From Runella limosa DSM 17973 (GTDB lineage: Bacteria > Bacteroidota > Bacteroidia > Cytophagales > Spirosomataceae), in NCBI RefSeq assembly GCF_000482465.1, contig NZ_KI519433.1, positions 50,236 to 114,235 on the forward strand: a stretch of 64,000 bases of DNA. The letters run 5' to 3'. The notes beneath the pieces are model-generated. The model saw only the letters and a list, made by a program, of their open reading frames with translations. It ran no database searches and had not been told where the DNA came from. Below, piece after piece: positions 53,404 to 62,438 of this stretch (position 1 is its first letter; the number at the start of each line of letters is the position of its first letter). Position numbers and translations under genes: made by a program.

Positions 53404-54228
53404 ATGAAAAAATGGCTCATTGCTCCCGTATTGATTTTTCTCTTTTGCTGCTTTTCCCCCGAAAAAATGACGTGGGTGGCTTTGGGAGACTCGATTACTT
53501 ACCTCAACGAACACCAAAATGAAACAGGCAACCGCATTACCAAAGGCTACATGACAATGGTAACGGAGAAATTGCCTCATATTCAGTATATTAATCAAGG
53601 ACATAATGGTTGGACGGCTGCGCGTATTGCGGAAAAAATCGAAAGCCTTAATTTGGTCAAAGCCGACGTTTATTCCGTCTTTTTAGGAACGAACGATTGG
53701 TGGGGAAGCCGCCCCGTGGGGACGATGGCTGACTACGAAAACAACACGGGGTTTGGAACGCTCTACGGTTCGTTTCGGATTATTATTAATAAATTTCGGA
53801 GCCTCAATCCCGACGCAAAAATCATTCTGATAACGCCGCTTCAACGCGTGGATTTTGTGTATATCGCTAATTTTAAGAACAATGCCTACGGGTCGTACAA
53901 AGACAAAAAAGGGCAATATTTGGAGCAATTTGCGGATGCCATCAAGGCCATTGGCAAACGTGAAAAGCTGCCCGTCGTGGATTTGTACCATGAGAAAAAA
54001 TTGGCACATTCAAAATTGGTGAAATTTAAACGCCTAAAAGACCCACAAACGGGACAGTACAAAAACTATTCGTACCCCGATTTTATCGACGTTCCGTTCA
54101 ACCCCGAAACCGACGAATACCCTTACCCGCTGGAATCAGTGGCCATGACCTACGACGGACTTCATCCCTCAGACGCGGGTTATGAGGTAATTACGAAGAA
54201 GTTGGTGAAGATTATGAAAAAGTGGTAG
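53404..54228 (+). CDS. SGNH/GDSL hydrolase, probable lipoprotein
   Basis: 274 residues. The N-terminal hydrophobic segment ends in CC (residues 15-16), fitting a lipoprotein signal. The SGNH blocks are all present: GDSIT with nucleophile Ser30, a glycine at QGHNGW, GTND with Asn97, and DGLHPSDAGY with Asp251 and His254. The family removes acetyl or acyl esters, often from polysaccharides. It lies among other envelope carbohydrate enzymes but on the opposite strand to them. Confidence 0.88.
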   Translation: MKKWLIAPVLIFLFCCFSPEKMTWVALGDSITYLNEHQNETGNRITKGYMTMVTEKLPHIQYINQGHNGWTAARIAEKIESLNLVKADVYSVFLGTNDWWGSRPVGTMADYENNTGFGTLYGSFRIIINKFRSLNPDAKIILITPLQRVDFVYIANFKNNAYGSYKDKKGQYLEQFADAIKAIGKREKLPVVDLYHEKKLAHSKLVKFKRLKDPQTGQYKNYSYPDFIDVPFNPETDEYPYPLESVAMTYDGLHPSDAGYEVITKKLVKIMKKW

Positions 54229-54415
54229 GGTGGAGAACAATATTGAGAGAAGATTGGAAATTGCGGGAAAATGCCAAAATTATTAGGATGATGCAAGTGA
54301 ACTGTATTCGTTAGATATGAGTACTTTATTGTGTAAGAAATATTTACATGATATATTTGTTATAGAGTAAACTGTTAGATGTATTTTAGTGTTGATTAAA
54401 AATGACAATTGATTA

Positions 54416-54865
54416 ATGCCATTAGGAACTGATTTTCAAACCATGGCTGGTTTAAAAGTTGTAGAAGCAAAGGTGCTTTGTAGTGGTGGTCATCACAAAG
54501 CAGCGTTTTACTTAGCTGGCTACGCCTTAGAATTTGCTTTAAAAGCCGCTGTGTGTAAATGTTTGGATATGCCTGATTTCTTTAAAGAGAAGCAAAAAGG
54601 GACAGCTGGTTATGTAGGTGGAGTATTAGAGAAATATAAGACGCATGATATAAAGACGCTTATTGTATTAGCAGGATTGTATAACAAACTTGAAGATTAT
54701 AAAACTGTAAACTCTGACTTCGGTTTAGCTTGGTATCACATTGAGAACTTGAATTGGAGTGAAAGATGTCGATATGAACTGGCTGGGCATTCTGATATTG
54801 ATGTCAATAAATTTGTTGAAGGAATAGAAACTCAATTTTTGCCATGGATAAGTCAACACTGGTAA
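54416..54865 (+). CDS. HEPN-domain protein
   Basis: 149 residues, all helical. The first helices (HHKAAFYLAGYALEFALKAAVCKCL, residues 26-50) match HEPN proteins, and RYELAGH (Arg119 to His125) fits the R-x(4-6)-H motif that forms the RNase site in active HEPN toxins. The last 22 bases overlap the start of the next gene in a different frame, so the pair is translationally linked. HEPN proteins often act as RNA-cutting toxins with a partner that holds them in check; here the partner is not the usual MNT nucleotidyltransferase. It could alternatively be a harmless adaptor. Confidence 0.75.
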   Translation: MPLGTDFQTMAGLKVVEAKVLCSGGHHKAAFYLAGYALEFALKAAVCKCLDMPDFFKEKQKGTAGYVGGVLEKYKTHDIKTLIVLAGLYNKLEDYKTVNSDFGLAWYHIENLNWSERCRYELAGHSDIDVNKFVEGIETQFLPWISQHW

Positions 54866-55206
54866 GCCAAATAAATAATTTGGTAACAGAATTTAAGAAA
54901 GAAGGCAAGGAGGTCACTCGCTTTGCCATTATCAGCGCTTATCCAGAATATGAAAGTAGTCCTTTTATACTGGCTATAGCATGCCCTTGGATGGCTGGTT
55001 ATACTTCGTGTTTTGCCAAGACCGAAGAAGTGGTAAAAAAAATGTACACAATACTTGCTCCTGAAGCAATTGGTAAGATACACGCCGTCAATGTGTTTGA
55101 TAGTGCCTTTGAAGTTGACCAGTTTTGGAAGGAAGAAGGCTGCGATTATTTTAGTGCCTCATGCGGAGCAATAATCAATCCTTTACAAGAAGAGATTTTA
55201 ATTTAG
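54844..55206 (+). CDS. Unknown small protein overlapping the HEPN gene
   Basis: 120 residues, not recognised. The sequence mixes helices and strands (FAIISAYPEYESSPFILAIACPWMAG; KIHAVNVFDSAFEVDQFWKEE) with several cysteines and no nucleotidyltransferase G-S-x10-D motif. The start codon overlaps the HEPN gene by 22 bases. From position it is the likely cognate partner, for example an antitoxin or regulator, but no domain supports this directly. Confidence 0.65.
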   Translation: MDKSTLVSQINNLVTEFKKEGKEVTRFAIISAYPEYESSPFILAIACPWMAGYTSCFAKTEEVVKKMYTILAPEAIGKIHAVNVFDSAFEVDQFWKEEGCDYFSASCGAIINPLQEEILI

Positions 55207-55342
55207 ATGAAACTGCCAAGTCATTTTATTCGGGCTTATGCAAATGCAAAATCCAAATAAACTTGTTAGGATTATAACTAAGAAACTCTAACCCCGTAAA
55301 GGGATAATATCTCTTATGGGTTAAATAGGCGACAAAAATGCT

Positions 55343-56524
55343 TTAGTTTTTCACTTTCTTCGGATTCACCACCACGTATTTGATGGACTTATTTTTGTTG
55401 TCGGCGTGGGCTGAGTAAGTGATGTGTAAAAGTCCGTCGGAAGTTTGGATAAGGCACGGATAAGAGTAGCCACCTTTATCGCGGGGGTGGTCTTCTAAGC
55501 GGGTTTTCCATTTCCACGTTTTGCCTTCATCATCAGAAAGATACAGGCTGACACGGTAGCGTCCGTCTTCAATGTCGTTGCCAAGAAAAGCTAACCGCCC
55601 ATCTTGTAAATTCAATAATTCGACACTTGCGGTGTTCGGAATGTCGCTTTTGACCGAAGCCGTCCACGATTCCCCTTTGTCGGACGATTCGCTTACGTGA
55701 ACGCGCGTCGGGGCGTCGCCGCTGTCGCGAAGGTAGGCGATGAGGTTACCATTTTTTCGCAGTGCCAAAGCAGGCTGAATTGGTCCACGACCTACCAAAG
55801 GAAGGCTGGGACGCCAAGTCGCGCCAAAATCGTCCGAAATAGCCATCATCGAAAAATTATAGCCGTCGGAATAAAGCGGCAAAACAATGCGTCCGTTGTC
55901 AAATTGCAGCGGTTTGATGCGTGTCATCCACCCGATGCTTCTTTTGGTGGCATCTTTGGCAGCTTCGATAATCATGTTGTCGTATTTGGGTGCATAGCCT
56001 GCCCATCCTGCTGTATTTTCGGGTAGTTTTTTGAATTTTTCGGCTACTTCTTTGGCAAAACGGTCGTCGGGTTTGAGCAAAATATTGTCTTGCCAATTCC
56101 AAACGGGCGCTGCGTTGCCGTTATAATCAGTGGATGTTTTAAACCGAAGAATCGACTGTTCCCATTGATTGGCTTGTACGGCAATCCATACCAAAAACAA
56201 CGTACCTTTTTGGTTTAAAAACAACACAGGGTTACAATCGGGGAGGAGTGGAGTATCGGCCATTTCAAACGGATCGCTCCATTTCGTTTGCCCTTTTTTG
56301 AGACGTGAGCCCATGATTTTTACATCGTCGGCGGTACGTTCACCGCTGCCATAAAACCATACCGAAAGAAAATCGCCGTTGGGCAGCGCCACAAGGCTAC
56401 TTCCGTGGACGTGTTTTTCTTGGGGAGGAAAAATCAACGTGGATTGAACGATGGGTGATTGGGCAAAGGTGGTTTGAAGGAGGTAAATAAAGGCAAAGAG
56501 GAAGAAATAATAACGGAGTTTCAT
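55343..56524 (-). CDS. Secreted sialidase-like protein (BNR repeat)
   Basis: 393 residues with a signal peptide ending FAQ (residue 22). It is a six-bladed propeller of the exo-alpha-sialidase type, with Asp-box motifs SDDFGATWRPS, SSDKGESWTAS and SDDEGKTWKWK at regular spacing. The N-terminal region has HGSSLVALPNGDFLSVWFYGS. In this BNR_2 group sialic acid is not always the substrate, so the activity is left open. It is the last of a run of minus-strand glycan genes. Confidence 0.85.
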   Translation of the reverse strand: MKLRYYFFLFAFIYLLQTTFAQSPIVQSTLIFPPQEKHVHGSSLVALPNGDFLSVWFYGSGERTADDVKIMGSRLKKGQTKWSDPFEMADTPLLPDCNPVLFLNQKGTLFLVWIAVQANQWEQSILRFKTSTDYNGNAAPVWNWQDNILLKPDDRFAKEVAEKFKKLPENTAGWAGYAPKYDNMIIEAAKDATKRSIGWMTRIKPLQFDNGRIVLPLYSDGYNFSMMAISDDFGATWRPSLPLVGRGPIQPALALRKNGNLIAYLRDSGDAPTRVHVSESSDKGESWTASVKSDIPNTASVELLNLQDGRLAFLGNDIEDGRYRVSLYLSDDEGKTWKWKTRLEDHPRDKGGYSYPCLIQTSDGLLHITYSAHADNKNKSIKYVVVNPKKVKN

Positions 56525-56630
56525 TCGTGCTTTTTTTATTGATAAAACTTGTTTTTTGTCATGCTGTAAGCATCTAAAACGGTTGCTAATTCGTTTGGTT
56601 TTAGACCCTTCCAGGGTGACAAAGGGGGAT

Positions 56631-57686
56631 TTACTTCACTTTTTTACGGCGTTCCATCACTTCGCGCCAAGTAGTAAGAATGATACCTTTCGATTGAATG
56701 TAAGCTTTTAACTCAGGGCTCATCATCGAGAGCATATCGGCGTAGCGTGAACCACCCGAAGCACTGATGTGTTTGAAAGCATCGGTGATGTCGCTGCTGT
56801 GTACGATGAACATCGCCAAGCCAGGCTGCATGGCATTGAGGGTTTCGATGAATTGTTGAGCCTTGTATTTTCCCCATTCTTCAGGCGAAGGATTGGGGGT
56901 TGAAGGTTTCCAATCGCCGCTGACTGTGTGCAAATCGTCCAAAACAGGTAGCCCCAATTGCCAAATTTTTTGACCTACAGCCGTCGATGATTTGGTCAAT
57001 TCAGGGTCGGGAAGTTTCATTCCTTCTTGCCATTTACCCTCAGCTTTGAGTTTTTTGACCACAGGCAAATTGAGGCATTCTTTTAACAGTTTATTGTTAC
57101 CGCCAGGAAACATAACAGGAATCTGGTACTCGGCTCCTACTTTGATGTAACGTTCCAAAAAAGGCTGGTGGGCAAAGAGTGTCCCCATGTGCGAGTCGAG
57201 GTGGGTGGGTTTGAGTCCCATGCGCAGCGCACGCTCCACTTGCGCGCGTATTTCCTTTTCGACGTCGTCAGCCGTGCCATTTTTCACCACTTGTGCTACT
57301 TCATGCCACAAATTACCCTCATTGTCAACCAAACTTGGTACGTTCTGGAAACCCGCCAGCGGTGTCCAGCGGTAGTCACGCCACTCAGACGTAAGGGTAA
57401 GGTGAACCCCTGCGTCTAAGTTGGGATTGCTTTTTTTGATGTAGTTGACAAAGCTCGCCGACCACGGACAGGGAAACATGATGCTGCACGAAGTGGCAAC
57501 GCCTTGCTCCACCGATTTGATGGTGCCTTGATTGGATGAATACGACATCCCAGGGTCATCAACGTGGAAAATCACTACTTTGGCGCCTTTGGGCCAGCCG
57601 AGTTTTTCGGCGTAGGTATCTTGGGCATGTGCTCCAATAGCAAGTAGAGAGGTAGTTAAAAAAAGAGTTAATTTGTTGATTTTCAT
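56631..57686 (-). CDS. Secreted YdjC/ChbG-type carbohydrate deacetylase
   Basis: 351 residues from the ATG at 57686, which gives a signal peptide ending AHAQ. The YdjC family pattern is present: VVIFHVDDPGMS (metal aspartates), DAGVHLTLTSEW and PTHLDSHMGTLF. ChbG, a relative, deacetylates chitooligosaccharides. Export outside the cytoplasm differs from ChbG. It lies between the sialidase-like and GH92 genes on the same strand, which suggests stepwise breakdown of an acetylated glycan. Confidence 0.85.
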   Translation of the reverse strand: MKINKLTLFLTTSLLAIGAHAQDTYAEKLGWPKGAKVVIFHVDDPGMSYSSNQGTIKSVEQGVATSCSIMFPCPWSASFVNYIKKSNPNLDAGVHLTLTSEWRDYRWTPLAGFQNVPSLVDNEGNLWHEVAQVVKNGTADDVEKEIRAQVERALRMGLKPTHLDSHMGTLFAHQPFLERYIKVGAEYQIPVMFPGGNNKLLKECLNLPVVKKLKAEGKWQEGMKLPDPELTKSSTAVGQKIWQLGLPVLDDLHTVSGDWKPSTPNPSPEEWGKYKAQQFIETLNAMQPGLAMFIVHSSDITDAFKHISASGGSRYADMLSMMSPELKAYIQSKGIILTTWREVMERRKKVK

Positions 57687-57802
57687 TGTGTTGGTTGTAT
57701 ATTTTTGCCACATAGTTATCATAGGTGAGTTTCACATAGGCCACCTTAGTAAACTATGTTTTCTATGTGAAAAATTCTATGATTTCTATGTGGTAAAAGA
57801 AA

Positions 57803-60172
57803 CTAAAGACTCTGAGAGTAAGGCACAGATGTTTTACTTGTTGCCCACGTTTTATTAGGCTGGTCACTCATTTCAAACACCAATTCTCCACCCGCCATGA
57901 TTTCGCTGTGGTCAATCCAGCTACGGTCAAAAGGTTTGCCATTGAGGGTTGCCGATTGGATGTAGCGGTTTTTGTCAGAATTGTTGTGGGTAATGATTTT
58001 GAACGTTTTTCCATCTTTTACCTCAAAACTTACTTCGTCAAATAGCGGACTGCCAATGACATACTGAGTACTTCCAGGCGTCACCGAATAGAGCCCCATG
58101 CTACTCATTAAATACCATGAAGAAAGCGAACCCATGTCTTCGTTTCCACACAAACCAGCGGGTCCCGTGCGGTAGAAACGCTTGAGTACTTCGCGTACCC
58201 AGTATTGAGTTTTCCAAGGTTGAGCGGCGTAATTATACAAATAAGCTACGTGGTGCGATGGCTGGTTTCCGTGAACATATTGGCCAATGGTACCCACGAC
58301 CCCGACGTATTTGGGCGGAGTAATGGACGCATCCATGTTGAAAAATGTATCCAAACGCTCGGTAAAAGCTTGATTTCCACCCAGTAGTTTTATCAGTCCA
58401 GAGGCATCGTGCTGCACCGACCACAAATATTGCCATGCGTTTGACTCGGTATAATGGCGGTTGGGACGACGACCTACCAAAAGCGGGTCGAAATAGCGGT
58501 AATAATGATGCTCACCTACGGAGTCGATGGCTTGTTGATTGTTTCCTAATGCTTCTAACCAAGCTCCATTGGCACGGCGCGGACGCATAAATTTAGTACT
58601 AGCATCATAGACATTGCGGTAATTTTGGGCGCGACGGTAAAACAGAGCGGCATCGTCTTTTTTGCCCAACGCCTCGGCCAACCGCGCAATACACCAGTCG
58701 TCGTAGGCCAGTTCCATGGTATTAGGCACCGATTCGGTGGTTCTGTCGCAAGGAGCGTAGCCAAGTTGGATATAATCGGCCAAACCAGCTCGGCCTGCGC
58801 TGGCAGGAATATTGGCGGGCGGTGACTCCAAGGCTTTGCGGCGCATGGCGGCATAGAGCGCCTCAATGTCCCAGTCGCGGTAGCCTTTAAAATAAGCGTC
58901 CACCACGACAGGAATCAGGTGGTCGCCCACCATGCTAGGGCGGTAGGTATTACGGAAATGTTGGGCGGGCAGCCAGCCAAATTCTTGGGTTTTGGCACCA
59001 ATGGATTTGACAAAATCATTGACGTGCTGAGGTGCAACAAGGGCCAACAACGGATGTTGTGAGCGATAGGTGTCCCAACAAGAAAATGAAGTGAAAAAGC
59101 TGTAATTCTGTGCTTTATGGATTTTATGATCCATGCCCATGTATTGTCCATCGACGTCTTGCCCCGTATATTGGGACAATAAACTGCGGTAGAGGGCGGT
59201 GTAAAAAATCTCCTTTTGGGCCTCGTCATTGGTTTTGACAGCGACTTTTTTCAGCTCTTCGTTCCACGATGTGCGGGCATCATTTTTTACTTTGTCAAAA
59301 TCCCAGTGAGGAGCTTCGGCTTGTAAATTTTTACGGGCGCCCTCCACACTCACGTGCGAAATAGCCACTTTGACGGTCACTTGGTCGCCTCTTTTGGTAG
59401 AATAGCCCACAAAATAGCCAATATTGAGCCCTTTTTCTTCGGTTTTGTAAGGCCAATACCCTTCCGCCGATTCGGGGGTAATGTAGTCGTTGTCCCACGT
59501 ACCGTAGTACTCAAATGGGCGGCTAAATTTTGCCACAAAATAAACCATTGTACCGTTGGCGTCTTTGTAACCTTCAAGGGTAGAATCGTTTACCATTTTG
59601 ACAAACGAATCCCCACTCGTAGCATTTCCTCCGATTTCGTGGCCAATGTCCATCAAAATAGTCGCTTTTCGTGCTTTGGGGAACGTATAACGATGTACTC
59701 CTACGCGGGTGGTGGCGGTAAGTTCGGCCTTTACTTTGGGGTCTTTGAGGAAAACCGAATAGTAACCAGGGGAGGCAACTTCGTCTTTTTTGTCGTAACG
59801 TGAGCGATAACCCGCGTCGGGGTTTTCTTTCGTCCCTGCCGAGGTTTGTACTTTGTCGCCCACAATCGGCATCAACAGTACGTCTCCGCCCGTCGTCATT
59901 CCTACCCCGCTAAAGTGGGTATGGCTAAAGCCAATGATAGAGCTGTCGGCATAGGTGTAACCTGCGGCATACGTCCATCCTTTTACGTCGTGGTCGGGAC
60001 TGAGCTGCACCATGCCGTAGGGGAGCGTTGCCCCAGGGAAGGTATGGCCAAAGAAGTCGGTTCCGTTGAAGGGATCCACGTAGTCCACAGGGTCTTTGGA
60101 AGAAGAACCGCATCCCCACCAAAGAAGGGAAGTAAGTAATAACAAAAAAGAGGTTGTATAAAAGTGCTTCAT
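57803..60172 (-). CDS. GH92 alpha-mannosidase-like lipoprotein
   Basis: 789 residues from the ATG at 60172. The lipobox is LLWWGCGSS, anchoring the enzyme in the envelope. The GH92 fold is recognisable in full: YVDPFNGTDFFGHTFPGATLPYGMVQLSPDHD, GFSHTHFSGVGM, FFTSFSCWDTYRSQHPLLAL, ESNAWQYLWSVQHD and GNEDMGSLSSWYLMSSMGLYSVTPG. GH92 enzymes are calcium-dependent exo-mannosidases that trim alpha-linked mannose, usually from N-glycans or mannans. The length is typical. It is followed downstream by deacetylase and sialidase-like genes. Confidence 0.92.
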   Translation of the reverse strand: MKHFYTTSFLLLLTSLLWWGCGSSSKDPVDYVDPFNGTDFFGHTFPGATLPYGMVQLSPDHDVKGWTYAAGYTYADSSIIGFSHTHFSGVGMTTGGDVLLMPIVGDKVQTSAGTKENPDAGYRSRYDKKDEVASPGYYSVFLKDPKVKAELTATTRVGVHRYTFPKARKATILMDIGHEIGGNATSGDSFVKMVNDSTLEGYKDANGTMVYFVAKFSRPFEYYGTWDNDYITPESAEGYWPYKTEEKGLNIGYFVGYSTKRGDQVTVKVAISHVSVEGARKNLQAEAPHWDFDKVKNDARTSWNEELKKVAVKTNDEAQKEIFYTALYRSLLSQYTGQDVDGQYMGMDHKIHKAQNYSFFTSFSCWDTYRSQHPLLALVAPQHVNDFVKSIGAKTQEFGWLPAQHFRNTYRPSMVGDHLIPVVVDAYFKGYRDWDIEALYAAMRRKALESPPANIPASAGRAGLADYIQLGYAPCDRTTESVPNTMELAYDDWCIARLAEALGKKDDAALFYRRAQNYRNVYDASTKFMRPRRANGAWLEALGNNQQAIDSVGEHHYYRYFDPLLVGRRPNRHYTESNAWQYLWSVQHDASGLIKLLGGNQAFTERLDTFFNMDASITPPKYVGVVGTIGQYVHGNQPSHHVAYLYNYAAQPWKTQYWVREVLKRFYRTGPAGLCGNEDMGSLSSWYLMSSMGLYSVTPGSTQYVIGSPLFDEVSFEVKDGKTFKIITHNNSDKNRYIQSATLNGKPFDRSWIDHSEIMAGGELVFEMSDQPNKTWATSKTSVPYSQSL

Positions 60173-60185
60173 TTTCAAATTGTCT

Positions 60186-60218
60186 AAACCTTATAGGTTT
60201 CAAAAACTTATAAGGTTT
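60186..60218. terminator. Inverted repeat between PfkB-HAD and GH92 genes
   Basis: Ten-base arms AAACCTTATA/TATAAGGTTT separated by 13 bases. It is AU-rich with no clear T-run; it may be a weak terminator or processing site between two same-strand genes. Confidence 0.4.
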
Positions 60219-60230
60219 GGGGAGGTAGTT

Positions 60231-62156
60231 TTACACCGTTTCGGTTATTTCTTCTTCTTTAAAAAGCAAACTGACAAGCTTTTGATACTGCGAAAAATCG
60301 GGGATAATGAGTTGCGCTCCCGCTTTGACGAGGCGAGGGCGTTTATCGAGGTTATACCCAAAACGTTGTACTTCATTGCTGGCAATCCCTACCGAAATTC
60401 CGCCCGAACGACGCCCTTCGCGGATTTCGTCGGGGCCGTCGCCTAAGACGACCAATTCGTTTCCGTTGAGGTTGTTTTCGCGGATGATGCGTTCGATAAT
60501 CATCTTTTTGGAGAACTTAGTGTATTCACGAAGTGCGCCGTAAATGCCGCCATCAAATAAATCGGCGTAGCCCAAAACGGTAGCTTCGTTGCGAACATCG
60601 TCCACGTCGGTACCGCTGGCGAGGTACATGGTGACGCCGCGCGCCTTGAGTTCTTGCAAAAACGACACTGCGCCTTTCAGCGTATAATCCTGCCAATCCA
60701 ACTCACCCGCTTGGAGCTTGGCCACGCGTTTGTCCACCAATTCCATAAGGGCGTCGTTGTAGATTTGTTTGTATTCAAACTTATCTAAAATCTGGTCTTC
60801 TGGCACATAGCCTGCTTCCCGAACCATGTTGACCAGCCCTTCCATTTGATAAATGGTCTGAATACCAGTGGTTTTGTGGATAAATTCTTTGACTTGGCGA
60901 AGCACTTTGTTGTACGTTGCCTGATCAACGGAGTCATAAAAACCGCCCAAAATCGCCTTCATCATCACAGGCTCCATGATTTCCTCCCAGCCGTGGCGGA
61001 GGGTGCTGATGGTGCCATCGTGGTCAAAAACGGCGTATTTGATGTGTCCAAGTCGGTCTAAAATAGACTCGTCGCAAAGCTCAATTTCTGTTTCTGGCAA
61101 AAACACGGCTTGGCGAGGGTTTTCGGCTAAATCAACTTGGTAAGCGTAGTGTGGGTCTTGGCTGATGGCCAAAATTTCTTCGGCATTGGCGGTGCCTGTG
61201 GTAAAGAGTTTTTGAACCGTAACTCCCGCCGCAAAATTGGCAAATTCGGCAGCTTCGGCAGGACTAACGCCCACCGACAAACACAACGTAATGGCACTAA
61301 TGACGGTATCGCCCGCGCCCACAGTATCAAGTCGGCTGGTGAGTTGTAACCCAGGTACTTCGTTGAATCCTGTGGTGTCAAAAGACGTAATGCCTCGTGC
61401 CCCGCAAGTGACAAAAACGGGTTTTTGTGATGAACTGTGAAGGGCTTTTCCGTACTTGAGGACATCGGCGCGAGGAAGCGTAGTACGAGGCTCTACTTCT
61501 ACGCCATTGAGGTGGGCGGCTTCGACGTCGTTTAGTTTGCGGTAAACGTTTGAAAAACGCTCGTTGAAGTGACGAGAATCGACTAAAATGATTTTGTGGC
61601 TGTATTGGTCAAAAAGGGCGTTGGCTTTTTCGATAAAACTGTCGTTGGTGATACTTCCTACCACTTGTTGGTTGAAAATAAGGGCATCACAGCTTTCCAA
61701 AGCAGATTGAATACTGGATAAAATCAATTCATCGGTTTCGAGCGAACGCTGATTATACACCCCAAAGTCGATGCGAGGTTCTTCCACACCTTCGACGTAG
61801 CGTTTGAGGTACGAATACGTTTGAAAATCTTCTTTTTGGACAAAAAGGGAACTGGTATCGGCGCCGAGGGCTTGCAGTTGAATCGCTAATTCACGACCAA
61901 AAATGTCATTTCCCACAACACCAATTACTTTGATAGAAGCAGGCCCAAGGGCTGCTAGATTGGCCACGACATTGCCCGCTCCACCAGGCGTATAATAATG
62001 ACGTTCAACCGCCTGTGCTTGTAGCCCCGTTTCGATGGAAACCTCCGAGTTGCGGGTATCCATAATCCAGTAAGAATCAAGGCAATAGTCGCCATAGACA
62101 GCAACGTTGGCCGATTTTATTTTTTCAAGAATAGCATTGATGTGCAAGGTGTTCAT
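60231..62156 (-). CDS. PfkB-family sugar kinase fused to HAD phosphatase
   Basis: 641 residues. Residues 1-330 are a PfkB kinase resembling the heptose-7-phosphate kinase RfaE/HldE N-domain: VYGDYCLDSYW, YTPGGAGNVVANLAALG and DTVGAGDTVISA with the catalytic aspartate near 284. Residues about 370-620 are a HAD phosphatase with DHDGTIST (Asp near 377), LASGTD and VLGDGPDEIREGR. The second half differs from the nucleotidyltransferase of HldE. A kinase and phosphatase in one chain could convert a sugar phosphate via a bisphosphate, as HldE plus GmhB do in heptose synthesis; this is inference. No signal peptide. Confidence 0.85.
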   Translation of the reverse strand: MNTLHINAILEKIKSANVAVYGDYCLDSYWIMDTRNSEVSIETGLQAQAVERHYYTPGGAGNVVANLAALGPASIKVIGVVGNDIFGRELAIQLQALGADTSSLFVQKEDFQTYSYLKRYVEGVEEPRIDFGVYNQRSLETDELILSSIQSALESCDALIFNQQVVGSITNDSFIEKANALFDQYSHKIILVDSRHFNERFSNVYRKLNDVEAAHLNGVEVEPRTTLPRADVLKYGKALHSSSQKPVFVTCGARGITSFDTTGFNEVPGLQLTSRLDTVGAGDTVISAITLCLSVGVSPAEAAEFANFAAGVTVQKLFTTGTANAEEILAISQDPHYAYQVDLAENPRQAVFLPETEIELCDESILDRLGHIKYAVFDHDGTISTLRHGWEEIMEPVMMKAILGGFYDSVDQATYNKVLRQVKEFIHKTTGIQTIYQMEGLVNMVREAGYVPEDQILDKFEYKQIYNDALMELVDKRVAKLQAGELDWQDYTLKGAVSFLQELKARGVTMYLASGTDVDDVRNEATVLGYADLFDGGIYGALREYTKFSKKMIIERIIRENNLNGNELVVLGDGPDEIREGRRSGGISVGIASNEVQRFGYNLDKRPRLVKAGAQLIIPDFSQYQKLVSLLFKEEEITETV

Positions 62157-62276
62157 AAAAACAGATGGGATAATCTACCGTTTAATTTTATTGGTAAATA
62201 CTCCCACCAGAGAAATCAAGGCTACTGATATACTGATTAAATTCAAAGTTTATCTTTGTTCGGTGCTATGTGGTTG

Positions 62277-62350
62277 GGGTTGTGAGCAACCCTTTCGTTG
62301 GGATTTGAGAATCCCAACGCACCTGCGTGAGCGGGATTCTCAAATCCCGC
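62277..62350. repeat. TGAG-loop hairpins, cluster 2 (three units)
   Basis: GGGTTG-TGAG-CAACCC (62277-62292), an extended hairpin with core GGGATT-TGAG-AATCCC (62297-62318), and GCGGGATT-CTCA-AATCCCGC (62331-62350). All stems are perfect. Confidence 0.85.
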
Positions 62351-62438
62351 CGCGAACGCGTGTAAAGATTTTTTTCTTTTCTGGTAAATCAACAAGATTT
62401 TTCCTTACTTACTCTCGCAAGCAACTGATTTTTGAACG

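Noticed and set aside
54844..55206. MNT nucleotidyltransferase antitoxin
   Set aside because: No G-S-x-D-type catalytic motif was found; the protein remains unassigned.
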